NCBI RefSeq assembly: GCF_910592395.1
Contig: NC_088325.1
Coordinates: 13,580,109 to 13,644,108, forward strand
Direction of reading: 5' to 3'
Length of the DNA stretch: 64,000 bases
Source: Lineus longissimus
Lineage: Eukaryota > Nemertea > Pilidiophora > Heteronemertea > Lineidae
Part shown: piece after piece, positions 1 to 11,226 of the stretch
Layout of the letters: each line of letters begins with the position of its first letter
How positions within the stretch are numbered: the first letter of the stretch is position 1
Program-made: the position numbers and the translations under genes
Notes under the pieces: generated by a model
What the model saw: the letters and a program-made list of their open reading frames with translations, nothing else
Told to the model about the DNA's origin: nothing
The model's database searches: none

Positions 1-1225
1 TATAACAACACTGGTATCGCAATGGTCTAAAACATTCCCTGTCATACACCAGACTCACTTTTAGTTCTTCGCTGGAATTCTATGACTGAATAAGCTGAAA
101 CATGCACGTCATCTTTACTTTCAATGGTTGCACTCGTAAAACTTTCACTTAGATAAGGTTGAAACTTCTGCATTGATATGAGCCAATGTTAGGCTTTCAC
201 AGCGGTTTTCTTTCTCACTTACAATCAAATAGGCATTTCATAGACCAATACTCTCTCGTATTAACAACGGTTTCCAACCCCAACACTCGCGATCAAATAT
301 GTCGAGCAGATTATCAAAGGGACATGACGGGCATTCCAATGATGACGGAAGTTCTCCATCACTCCCCATGGTACTGCAAGTCAAATGAGACCACTTTCTT
401 GAGACGTTTTCGATAATCGGGTTCTCAATGTACCAGACATTGTAGTCTAGGAAGCCTTGTCCTTAACGTGTTCAGGGAAGAAAGATCATTCGAGAAGACA
501 ATTGCAAAAAGTTTGATTCTCAAAAGAAATATCTCAATTGTTCATGTTATCCTTATATTGGGGTGCCGAGATAAACATGCCTTGCGATCATAGAGCGACG
601 ATCTTCATCTAAAGAATAACCAACTCTGTGATGAAGGCTGTACACCACGATGACAGGCACCAGACAGCACGGCACAAAAAGATGGACGTTGCAATGAAGT
701 CACCGTAACATTATCCAAAAATAGGTTTTTGTCAGCAGCGATGTAGTCATGTTTTCAGCCTAGGGACATCGGATCGCAAACACACGTCAGCAATCTCCTT
801 CAATGCAAATGAAGAAAGCAGCACTGCATGAGCACCATTTCAATAACATCGGAAATAATCCATCACCCAAGGTCTCCAATAACCTGGTCATATTTACAAG
901 CCATACGCCACAAGTAATGGAAAACTTCCGTAGTTATTTGAACAGTTGTCAAGCCCGCTTCTCAAACTGGTATTTTTTCCCCACATCAGGGACCCCAATC
1001 TCTATACCAAGCTAGATTATTGAAAACTTCTCCGATATCTTGGCCATATTATCGCTGAACCCACAGATCGTGATGGACAACATCCGCTGTTATTGAAATG
1101 GTAAACGTATGCTCCTTAGCTTATGAGATCCTCCTGTGAGATATTGGGTGATTGATAGTGGTGTTGTTGGGTGGATTCGCCGTCAAGACAGTTACACACC
1201 AGATGACTGATCTTAATCACTTGTA
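1..1225. other. Intergenic stretch, no gene seen
   Basis: Short open frames occur here (the longest is 76 codons from 186), but none has recognisable protein similarity, splice-flanked structure or composition that sets it apart from chance. I see no RNA gene and no terminal-repeat element. It could hold distal exons of the calsequestrin gene that starts at 11226 on the minus strand, but I found none. Confidence 0.5.
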
Positions 1226-2640
1226 AACTTGGTTAATGAATAATGATGGATTGTCAATGTCAAACTTTGTCATTGAATGATGTTGGATCGTCAATGGCAA
1301 ACTTGGTTATTCAGTGATGTTCGATTGTCAATGGCAAACTTGGTTATTCAATGATGTTGGATTGTCAATGGCAAACTTGGTTATTCAAATATGTTGGATT
1401 GTCAATAAACTTGGTTATTCAATTATGTTGGATTGTCAATGGCAAACTTGGTTATTCAGTGATGTTTGATTGTCAATGGTAAACTTAGTTATTCAGTGAT
1501 GTTGGATTGTCGATGGTAAACTTGGTTATTCAATGATGTTGGATTGTCAATGGTAAACTTGGTTATTCAGTGATGTAGGATTATCGATGGTAAACTTGGT
1601 TTTTCAATGATGTTGGATTGTCGATGGTAAACTTTGTTTTTCAATGATGTTGGATTGTCAATGGCAAACTTGGTTATTCAATGATGTTGGATTGTCAATG
1701 GCAAACTTAGTTATTCAATTATGTTGGATTGTCAATAAACTTGGTTATTCAATTATGTTGGATTGTCAATGGCAAACTTGGTTATTCAGTGATGTTTGAT
1801 TGTCAATGGTAAACTTAGTTATTCAGTGATGTTGGATTGTCGATGGTAAACTTGGTTATTCAATGATGTTGGATTGTCAATGGTAAACTTGGTTATTCAG
1901 TGATGTAGGATTATCGATGGTAAACTTGGTTTTTCAATGATGTTGGATTGTCGATGGTAAACTTTGTTTTTCAATGATGTTGGATTGTCAATGGCAAACT
2001 TGGTTTTTCAATGATGTTGGATTGTCAATAGTAAACTTGGTTATTCAATGATGTTGGATTGTTAATGGCAAACTTGGTTATTCAATGATGTTGGATTGTC
2101 AATAGTAAACTTGGTTATTCAATGATGTTGGATTGTCAATGGTAAACTTGGTTATTCAATGATGTTGGATTGTCAATAGTAAACTTGGTTTTTCAATTAT
2201 GTTGGATTGTCAATAGTAAACTTGGTTTTTCAATGATGTTGGATTGTTAATAGTAAACTTGGTTATTCAATGATGTTGGATTGTCAATAAGTAAACTTGG
2301 TTATTCAGTGATGTTGGATTGTCAATAGTAAACTTGGTTATTCAATGATGTTGGATTGTTAATAGTAAACTTGGTTTTTCAATGATGTTGGATTGTCAAT
2401 AGTAAACTTGGTTATTCAATGATGTTGGATTGTCAATAGTAAACTTGGTTATTCAATGATGTTGGATTGTCAATGGTAAACTTAGTTTTTCAATGATGTT
2501 GGATTGTCAATAGTAAACTTGGTTATTCAATGATGTTGGATTGTCAATAGTAAACTTGGTTATTCAATTATGCTGGTTTGTCAATAGTAAACTTGGTTAT
2601 TCAATGATGTTGGACTGTTAATGGCAAACTTGGTTTAATA
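1226..2640. repeat. 37-bp minisatellite, about 38 copies, with 330-bp higher-order period
   Basis: The core unit is 37 bp and reads TTGGTTATTCAATGATGTTG followed by GATTGTCAATGGTAAAC. Most copies differ by one to three bases. A 34-bp variant that ends CAATAAAC instead of CAATGGTAAAC marks the start of a higher-order unit: the block from about 1381 to 1680 recurs almost exactly from 1711 to about 2005, an offset of 330 bp (eight 37-mers plus one 34-mer). To the right, copies between 2640 and 2805 are more diverged and carry an extra CTTTTTAG-like insertion before the TCAAT part, which looks like an older longer unit. The array has no long open frame. Confidence 0.95.
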
Positions 2641-3269
2641 TTTGATGACGTTGGGTTGCTTTTTCGAGAATTGTAAACTTGGGTATTAAATGTTGCTGGA
2701 TTGCTTTTCAGTCAATTGTAGCTTGGTTAATGAATGATATCGGATTGCTTTTTAGTCAATTCTAAACTTGGTAATTGAACGATGAAGGATCGCTTTTTGG
2801 TCAATTGCACATTATCCTCCTGGCCACATAAATCTTACGCCAAAGTAGACCCTCTAAAGCATCCTAAAGCAACCAAGTTCTTTCTTTTTTCCTTCAGTAA
2901 CACATGATCACAAATTGGACAATTTTCCCCGTAACATTCGATATTGGCACCTGACTTCATCATTACAGGTTTTTCCGAGAAAACTGATAATCTTTTGAAG
3001 TTTTGCACCAGTTGCGTGCGTAGGCTGATAGTAACGCCAACAACAACAAGAACTTTGCAGAAAATTAGATGGCGCATGGGATTGGGGGATGTTAGAAAAC
3101 TACGGTGTTTGAAGGAACACCTTTGAAGATGTTTGAAAGAGTTTTGTAACAGCTTTCCTGTTCCAGTAATTACAATCCCGCAAAAAAGATCCCACCGCAA
3201 CAACTCTTTTCACACATGACGAAGCTTTCAAACTGAATTTTAATCAGTGCCGACCAAAGCGGCTCCAAC

Positions 3270-3655
3270 AAATGGACATTTTTCAGCTTTCACAGACACC
3301 TGATCAACCCATTATATCTTTTGCACTTTCGTTGCCAACACAGTTTTGAAGTTCAAACACTTTGATGTGAGACCATGTTCTTCAGGTATTATCTCCATAA
3401 CTTTTAAAAGTCTGGTCTTTCCACCTTCATTTCTTTACGCACAAACTAACCAGGTTTCTGAAGCATTCAATTACCCACAAAACATCCATTAGTGGTGCTT
3501 CTTTTCCAAACCAAGTTTCATCTGATGGACATTTTCTTTCACGAACACCTGATCCATCCCATTATAGCTTTTACGCTTTTCTACGCCAGCACTGTTTTTA
3601 AGTTCCAATGCTTTGATATGAGACCATTTCCTTCCGATATTATCTCTTTTTTTAA
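3270..3655. repeat. Diverged direct duplication, about 130 bp, offset about 252 bp
   Basis: The segment around 3270-3405 and the segment around 3523-3653 share the same order of words: ATGGACATTTT, a TTTCAC..ACACCTGATC stretch, CCCATTATA, CTTTTGCACTTT or CTTTTACGCTTT, then TTTGATATGAGACCAT and TATTATCTC. They are clearly related but diverged. No protein is apparent. The rest of 2640-3720 is otherwise unremarkable. Confidence 0.7.
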
Positions 3656-3719
3656 ATGCTGGTCACTGATAAAACCCATAAGGAAAACAGCGGAACAAAA
3701 TCAATTTAAAGAAATGCAA

Positions 3720-4200
3720 CAAAATATATCTATCAAGTTACATTTGTATCAAGGCGCCTTTCCGTGGTCGCACCACGCTCAAGGCGCCACCTCCCCATAG
3801 GCTCGTTCGAAGAGCAGAGTTTTTAATTGTCTTTTAAATGTTTTTTCCGGCTGGGATCTTAGTTCGATTGGAAGTTTATTCTAGAGGTACGGGCCGCACC
3901 TTGAAAAGCTGCGGTCACCGTACCTCGATCTGGTACGTTTGACCTGAAGGGCCTTGGAGGTAACTGACCGAGTGCGACCTTCTGTTTCCAGAAGGAGGTC
4001 ACTGAGGTACTCAGGTCCCACACCATTCAGTGATTTGTGGATAACACAGAGAATCTTAAACTCAATCCTAGCCTTGATTGGAAGCCAGTGTAGGTCCTTC
4101 AGTAAGGGCTTTACATGGTCAAATTTCTTAATAAAATATAACCTCGTCTCTTCGAAATTCGGAACTAATGGATGGTACTTGTATGATACGTCGACAACAA
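3720..4200 (-). mobile_element. 3' end of a CR1/L2-like non-LTR retrotransposon, 5' truncated and dead
   Basis: On the minus strand the frame that ends with the stop at 3779-3781 carries the typical C-terminal segment that follows the reverse transcriptase of CR1-like elements: a LHWLPIKARIEFKIL block, then LNGVGPEYLSDLL, then RYGDRSF. The frame is interrupted by an in-frame TAG at 3881-3883, at the site where this family normally has a conserved Trp, so the copy cannot encode a full product. The sequence just 3' of the stop (3735-3780) is a short GCGCC-rich hairpin-like tail, as expected for the 3' UTR of this group. No catalytic RT motifs are present, so only the last few hundred bases were inserted or kept. 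Confidence 0.85.
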
Positions 4201-4953
4201 CAGTACCACTGTCCACTCCGATCCCCATGGCAATTTTATATCTAAATCTTCATTTTCATATTTTGACGATTTCTTTCCATTTAGACATTTCACTTTATTC
4301 AAGGCCCAGGCCAAGGCCAGTGACCTTAAAAGCTGTCCTTTCCATTTGGGTAAGGAAAACATAAGGCGGGTATCGACGGGAAACAACCTTTTTATTTGCG
4401 AACTCATCAGGTTACCTAAGGAACTTCATAGCCATCTGCCAATCTCACAACCATCACTTTTTCCCTGCAAAAGCGTCATCTTGCTTTGTGTTTCCAGAAT
4501 TTTTCCGCCACTCTGCCGTATTCCTCATACATCAAAGATCACCACCAAGGATAAAACCAAGATAGCTGACAGATAGAGTTTCTCAGGCATTTCTTGACAA
4601 GCCTGATATCGGTCTTCAATAGCGAATTGGCAGCAATCACCAGGGTCTTTCCTCTGAAGAACAGCTTCTAGGTGAAAAGGCAATTATAGTCATATTTCAA
4701 AGGTCTGTCATATTTTAGAGCGTTGACATTTTGAGAGTGGTTTTGTGTATAAATAGATGTTTGATGACGTCAGAAATTTCAAAAATACATATATCAACAC
4801 CAAACCAACAGCTCATCAACTGGAGAACTCACAGAAATAGAAAATAATGCTATTCTTGGCAATGATTTGAAGGGCGTTATCGGAGACCTTGGAGACGAGT
4901 AAAAGTGACAGCACGATTCTCAATATTGGCCTGTTCTCCCACGTTTCGAGAAT
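4200..4953. other. Intergenic stretch, nothing recognised
   Basis: The stretch lies between the retroelement tail and the first MITE. It contains only short overlapping open frames (136 codons at most, partly antisense to the retroelement). No splice-flanked exon, RNA gene or inverted-repeat element was seen. Confidence 0.5.
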
Positions 4954-5322
4954 TAGCATTCCGCGAAGATGACGTCACTGCAGCTGCTGCCCTCTATTTC
5001 CCCATCGCTGAATTACAGGCAATGTCGGACAAACATGCGGTTTCGTAATGGATTCAGGCTTTCTAACTAGGGCAGTTAGATTCAATCTGGCACATGTCCT
5101 AGTGTGTTGGAAATACTACATAATTGTTCTGAATATTTCTCTCTCTGACTCTATGGTATCATTCATGCTAAAAACAATGCAGGGTCAAAGATAATTGACT
5201 TTGAAATAAGCTCACATGCGTAGAAATAAGAGTCGATGTCCGACTGTCACGTGACTAAAACGTCATCAATATCTTATGCAAATGACCTTGTGAGCTATAA
5301 ATAGTAACTTCGCGGAATGCTA
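4954..5322. mobile_element. MITE family A, copy 1 (369 bp, 15-bp perfect TIRs)
   Basis: The element begins with TAGCATTCCGCGAAG and ends with the exact reverse complement CTTCGCGGAATGCTA. A second full-length copy lies in inverted orientation at 58677-59042 in this window and aligns over the whole length, including internal words such as GGCACATGT, GACTCTATGGTATCATTCAT, CACGTGAC and TATTTATAG (or its complement). No transposase frame is present, so it is non-autonomous. The ends are compatible with a TA target duplication, as in Tc1/mariner-type elements, but the superfamily is not proven. Confidence 0.9.
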
Positions 5323-8300
5323 TTGTTATTCTTCAATCTAATAGGAGCAATACGAGAACATCATGTTGACACAAGATTCCCCCATCTGCTGTTTCCAATA
5401 TTCACCAATATGAACTGAATAATTTTATCTTAAATCCCTGAGGATTCCATTAAAGTTCAGTTTGCGCCGCCAAAATTGATACATATTTCTGATAGGTTTT
5501 ATTTCAGACTGTTGGTGCGAACGGTGATAAGCTCTAAGCCATCCGACATGCCCGGGCTGTGAAATGAGCGTTGCTGTATTCCTGGGAGAGCCTGTGTATA
5601 CCGCTGGAACATATCACAGTACAGCAGTCAACGTAACTGCTAAATGGCTAAGAAATTCAATGGTAGTCTATCTTCTCTCTTGTACAGATTTCAAGCACCA
5701 GATAAGAGTACATGCATTGCCCATACGACATTTACATCACGTAAAACCTTCATCACTCAATCCCCAGATGCCTTTGGACAATATTTCGACCAGACATGCC
5801 GTGGTAATCATCAACATACTTCCGATCGACTTCTCGGGCCCTCCCCTGACCCACCATCTCAACTTGCGCGTTAATCCCATTCCATGTTTTCCTCCTACCC
5901 CACCTAATCAAATCGTCAAGTATAATTGCTGAAGAGATTCCCAATAATGTTATTTTCTTGTTTGTCATGCGAGCAAAATTCCTCCTCGCCTCGAGAGTGT
6001 GCCAACACGGTGTTAAGGTAATTGAGTTGAGTGGCTTCCCCACAGGAAAATTGCCGAATATTATGTTTTCTGTCCAAACATTACAGATCTCATTCTGTTA
6101 TTGTGTTTATTTGGTCTTGTCTTATCAACTCGAAGGTTCTGCAATTTAGTTATAGACCTATTCTCTCCATCAACACCCCGCCTTACTTCGGTTTTTATGT
6201 CACAAATGTCTCACAAATTGGTGATTTTCGTCACTACGACATGCAAAGATGATTTCATGCAACCAAAATTGCTTGTTTGTGGTGTTAAATGCAGTTGCTT
6301 GTGACTAGAATAAGTGATCACTGTGACCTGCGTCCAACATCAAATTATGCCACAGCAGTTACAAGTTTAACCCACAGATGAGAGATATTTTTGTCTCACA
6401 TACCAGCAATTATAGTGCAGGACACTGCAACAGTACTTGCTTGTCTACGCGACAATTACTGACATGAAGTTTCTCGAATTTCATCGCCCTATTCCAACCA
6501 ATTTGACACCCCCCAACTTATTTTCGTTTTTATGTCTTACTGATCTTGCAATTAGGCTAGACACCCATTCGATTATACTATTACATAGAGATTCTATGGA
6601 GATTCCGGACAATTTTCATAATAGATTTTTTTGCCTTTGCTCAACAACAAATAACATTTCTACTTAACGCGTAATCGCCGCGAAAGAACTTGGTGGGAAT
6701 TGCTCACAGGAAATGAGCAATTCGTTTGAGTAAATGAAAAGAATTCGCACATGCGCTGCATCCAAATTAGGCGTCGCAGAAATCAACATAATACGCTATC
6801 TGTCATTGAATGTCAGTGTCTGAAGCGATATAGCTGAAGTTAATTCGATAAGTGGCGGGGAGTTTATACACTGTCACTCTTCAGTGTAGTGAAGGAGGGA
6901 AAAGTTGATTAGATTTTCTTGCGGGTGCTGAATTAGCTTTATACGACAGACTGAAGGACCTGTAGGATTGGATGGGGAGACTTGTAGAGTTGCCTTTCAA
7001 TTGTGTCTTTATTCAGAGTTGTGGGGCGACAACAAAATTGCGAAAATATTTTGTAATGCAGGGATAGAATCTAAAAGTTGATTAAGCTTATATTCAGTTT
7101 TTACAATAATAGGATTGGGAAACTTGTTGAGTTAGTTTCAAAAGCTGCATTTCTGTTGAGAGTTGGAGAGGCGACAATAAAATTGAGAAAACAAACTTGA
7201 AATAATTTCAAAATCTGAAAGTTGACTACATTCAATTTTCTCTGTGGATTACTTTTATGAGCTACGCGGATAGCACTTAGCAGCCAGGAAGAAGTGTTCA
7301 TGTTGTGATCGTAAAATACATGACAAATTTGTTATTCCACGCCAGGAAATTATTCTAAGGGAGTTACCATCAGAGCATATTGAATTTGGTTTTGTGGAGA
7401 GGAGGTTGGATTGACAAGTTTAAGGATGTTAAACCGACGTTGCAATGTGACCCGTCACAACAAAACCTGCTCATGTTGCACAGAAGATAGCGCAAATGAT
7501 ATCGGGAGATAAAGGAAGAGACTGATGTTCTCAGTAACTCAATAGCCAGACGACAGTGAAATGAACAATCGGTCCGTTTTAACCGGCCGAGCTCAGAGCT
7601 AAGTGTGCCTGGCTTTGCTGTAATGGGTCACTTGTGGGCACGATCCATAAGGGAGATATTCAGTCCATATCAGCACATATCCGGAAACGGTAAAGGCGTG
7701 TACCAATCACGTAAGCAAGCAAGGTTAATAGACAGAGTCATTTGATGAAACCTGGAGCATACTTTCTCCCTCGTTTGACACGACATGCTACCAAGTATCA
7801 AAGTGACTTCAAACATTATTGACAGCGAACCAAACCACTTCTCATAAGCCAATCATAACCAATACTGACCAATCGCATTACTGGCAATACTCTACGACAA
7901 TTTCACAGATGCATGGCCAATTGTATTGAACAAATGGTCGATTTAGCGTGACGCGTCTGGTGTCTGTATCGATGTGCATGTCACACGCGATAACTTGGAC
8001 ATTGATTGGTCATGCTTATCAGACCGCTAACGAATAGTGGAAGATGGCATCTTCTCAGTGAGTTTAGATGAAGATGTCATGCTGATAATAGTTATGAAGG
8101 GATGCAATCAAGTTTATCAGAGACAAGCTATTTGGGATGGGTCCGCCTAATGAGCGGAAACGTAAGTCCGATGGACAAATAAATGAGGTTTGATACAGAG
8201 TAATTCGCCCTTTTTCTATACTCTCCTATCCATACTCTCCTTGGCCTACCCGCTGTGGACAAGAGTGTCACATCATACCCTGCTATACAGACAGGAAAAC

Positions 8301-9240
8301 AGTTCAATGTTGATGTTCATTTTTACTCGAGGTGTACCAAGAAGCGTACTTTTTACCGCCCGTGTTTAGCCGATACGAAAACATACCCGAGTACTGAAAT
8401 TCACAGCACTGAAATACACAGCTAAGCAAAGATTATGATATGGACTCTTCCCTTGGGTGTGTGGTACGCTTGTGCATAGCGGGCTGTGCTATACCCTCTG
8501 ATTTTGGACCAACGGATGATGACGATTTGTAATGAGAACAGAGTGCTAATGTATAAGCAATCATTTCTGACAAGTATTGACGGCCACTCGCCGCGAAATC
8601 GCCAATGGACACAATTACACACAATGACATGCAATTATGCATATTCAGCTATATGGAACTGCCGTTGCGGATTAATGTAACCGTACACAATATTGCATGT
8701 GATATTACTTGTAGACATGGATGTTGGACTAAGCTAAGTTGGTTAATGTAGATGGTGACTTGGTTTCATATTCCTTTTTTTAAACCTTGGTGGTCGAGAT
8801 GCCAAGAATGGTATCGGTTTCTAATGCCATCCACCTATTCGTGACTTAATTAGGCGCCATCTTATTTTTAATTAATCAAACTGTCTTGCTCACAAACGTT
8901 CTCCTTTTTTACCTTTTTCAAAAAACTTTGACATTATTGAAACAATTTCTCGTACACAGCCAAGAAGAAATAAATGTGATTAATTTCTCGCTACATGTAA
9001 AACATTCCATGTGCTCAAGGCCGCAGAACATCAAAAAAATCTGCCTCAATTAGATCAATGTATATTATATTGGTACAGCAACTATGAATGCCTCAGAGTC
9101 CCCAAAGCAATTTAAAATTTCATCTTCTTTTTTTCAAAACAGTTCAATATGCCTGTTTTTAACCCCTTTATTCAGTGGGACCAGTGTCAAAATAAAAGGC
9201 TTCCTTTAGAAGTTCTATAGATTGCATAGACCACTACTGA
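5323..9240. other. Long gene-poor stretch with a diverged tandem duplication at about 6900-7260
   Basis: No gene is supported. Short frames such as 5564-5932 (+) and 5753-6043 (-) overlap each other and match nothing I recognise. Between about 6900 and 7260 two diverged units of roughly 175 bp follow each other: both contain an AAGTTGATTA or AAGTTGACTA word, then GGATTGG..GA.ACTTGT, GAGTT.CTTT, GAGAGTTG or AGAGTTG, GGCGACAA and AAAATTG.GAAAA. The rest appears to be unique, AT-rich intergenic DNA. Calsequestrin exons beyond the first could be hidden here or further left, but I could not recognise any. Confidence 0.5.
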
Positions 9241-9244
9241 AAGC

Positions 9245-9261
9245 GTCATCATCGTCGTCGA

Positions 9262-9314
<53 letters not shown>

Positions 9315-9414
9315 CCGTCGTCGTGGTCGTGGTCGTGGTCGTGGTCGTCGTGGTCGTGGTCGTCGGCGTCGTCGTCGTCGTCGTGTCGTCGTCGTGTCGT
9401 CGTCGTCGTCGTGT
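9245..9414. repeat. (TCG)n / (CGA)n trinucleotide microsatellite
   Basis: About 170 bp of nearly pure CGT/TCG triplets on the plus strand, with interruptions of TGG and one-base slips. On the minus strand one frame reads as a long Asp tract with some His and Gly, followed by a short tail and a stop near 9215. The one-base slips move the repeat through Thr, Arg and Asp frames within the same tract, which is microsatellite behaviour, and there is no good splice acceptor before it. It is listed as a repeat. The possible link to the acidic tail of calsequestrin is discussed in the findings. Confidence 0.9.
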
Positions 9415-9424
9415 AGCCTATCAC

Positions 9425-10040
9425 TCATGTAATTTTGCCTTGCAAGACTTTTGTCATCCTAAGCTAAGGGCCTTTTACTCATTACCCACCCTACATGTAG
9501 TCAAAGGCAGGCAAAGGGAGGACAATGCAATAGAGACTAGTAAGGATGAACTGTTGTCCTGTGGGATGGTGTTATGATTGGAATGTAGGGAGCCCCATAT
9601 TGCACAATTCTTTTTTAATTAGGCCTATGCATGTATAGTACGTCACTGGGGGTGTTCTGACGGGGTGACCAAAGGGCTTATACAAAATCAAGTTGAACTT
9701 GTAAAAACCCATCCATTTTTCAAGCGATTCTGATTTCAAAACCATTTTCAAGACTGTTAAACATCCTTCTGGAATGTTATTGATAATGTGTGTGCGTGTG
9801 TGTGTGTGTTTGTATGCATAAACAAGTCGAGACAATTTAGAACAGCGCTAAGCCATAAATCCTAAAATACATAAAAGTTAATCTACCTAAAATCTAGAGT
9901 AATAAAACAATTTCAGTAGATCGCCTCATAGTCTGATTACATTTGGAATTTGTATTTACACATAAACCACTGAGAGTACAGCATAAAAAACATGGACCAT
10001 CAGGCAAGATGAAAACTACCAGTGCCATTAACATGATTAA
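9425..10040. other. Intergenic or intronic stretch with a short (TG)n tract
   Basis: No coding exon is recognised. A short TG-rich tract lies at about 9786-9815. If the calsequestrin model is right, this stretch is inside its first intron on the minus strand. Confidence 0.5.
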
Positions 10041-10220
10041 AGGGGGACTATAGGCAGGTGCTAGATGGTCAACTTGGTAGTTTAGGGCATGGGTCTTGTT
10101 TTATTCGGCTATATCTAAATTTCTCAAAAGTATGAATAGTTTCAATGTACTCTGAGAAAGAAGAAACCCTCTTGTCAACTTTGCGTAAGACCACCGATCT
10201 CACCATCCTGTAATCCCCCT
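10041..10220. mobile_element. TTAA-type MITE, 180 bp
   Basis: The left end AGGGGGACTATAGG and the right end CCTGTAATCCCCCT are imperfect inverted repeats of each other. Each is bordered by TTAA (10037-10040 and 10221-10224), which fits a TTAA target-site duplication as in piggyBac or Kolobok transposons. There is no coding capacity. The end type resembles the element at 39562-39896, which also starts with AGGG next to TTAA. Confidence 0.75.
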
Positions 10221-10968
10221 TTAACATGAACTACATGTATTACATACAATGGGCATGTAGATATCTTTTTTGTGAAACCAGTAATTAAACCACCATCATG
10301 ATAGCTGTGTCCAACTGAACTAAATACCACTACCAAATTGCCTATCAACTCAAAAGGCAATCTTCTGATAAAAGGATAAAGTAGGTCCCATTAACAGAAC
10401 CAGGCGAATCAAAACATTAAAAAAACTAACGAGATGGTGTGATAACTACGTATATACAAATAAGTCATCGAGGTTTTTCAAACTTATCATGTCTAGATTG
10501 GTCTGGCTGTTTCGTTTCAAACTCCATGATAATTCACTTGTTCAGATAAACTACGCTCTTGCAGACCACGCCAATGAGGCAGGGGCCTATGGGATATAGT
10601 CCCCTCCCAATTCACTGGCTGTCAACATTTCACTTTTGTGTACATCATGAACTCATAACTTGAATAACATTGACTATTCCATCAAAATATGTATTATCTA
10701 TATCACTGACTGCAGTCCATTTCGTCAACCTAATCGTCTGTCCTTCATACGACAGGACGAGGTCGGTCCACCGAGGCGTCTTTAGTTTATATGCATGACG
10801 CTTGAATACCCAGAGGGCTTGTGACGAGCTTGGTTACTTGTGCGTACACAGGCGGGATAGATGGACCTGGGACCAAGGAGGTCTAACACAGAGCCTCCGC
10901 GAGATTTCGCGCCAAAATACAAGCACGTGGCATCGAAAACGGATGAGGATAAAAAAGATGTCACCTAC

Positions 10969-11226
10969 CTCGAGCATGTAGTCATTGATGGTCCACGTTT
11001 TATGCGACACTGGGTCATCAGTTTTTGGTAGAGTGAATAGGACCACCACGATCTCATGTCTCTTGACAACTTTGTCGAAGAGTTTCACAGAATTTAGATT
11101 CAGGACTCTGGTCCTGCCGTCATATTTTGGAAACTTGAGTTCAGGAATGCGATCCGGAGTAACTCCGAATACCTCGCGTCTAAATGCGAATAAAATCGCG
11201 CATATTCCGAAATAAATGCCTTGCAT
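10969..11226 (-). CDS. CASQ: Calsequestrin, first coding exon only
   Basis: This exon encodes the N-terminal 86 residues of a calsequestrin-type protein, the Ca2+ buffer of the sarcoplasmic/endoplasmic reticulum lumen. The ATG at 11226 opens a hydrophobic leader (MQGIYFGICAILFAF), followed after a short spacer by the family hallmark FPKYDGRTRVLNLN and a thioredoxin-like first strand region (HEIVVVLFTLP), and then ends in DYMLE. The exon stops at a strong donor (GTAGGT, 10968 downward) in phase 0, at the same place where vertebrate CASQ exon 1 ends. The remaining exons, including the acidic C-terminal tail, are not found in the 10.9 kb to the left, so they lie outside the window, are unrecognised, or are missing. 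The leader contains two Arg, which is unusual for a signal peptide. Identification rests on the hallmark and its position; the alternative is a stray exon copy. Confidence 0.75.

Noticed and set aside
1226-2640. CRISPR-like array
   Set aside because: Units are contiguous without unique spacers and the DNA is eukaryotic; it is a minisatellite.
5564-6043. Overlapping 122- and 96-codon frames on opposite strands
   Set aside because: No recognisable motif and no splice context; overlapping antisense frames of this size are expected by chance.
9215-9424. Poly-Asp frame as the calsequestrin C-terminal exon
   Set aside because: The triplet tract slips between frames, has no polypyrimidine acceptor before it, and no middle exons lie between it and exon 1. 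Kept only as a finding.
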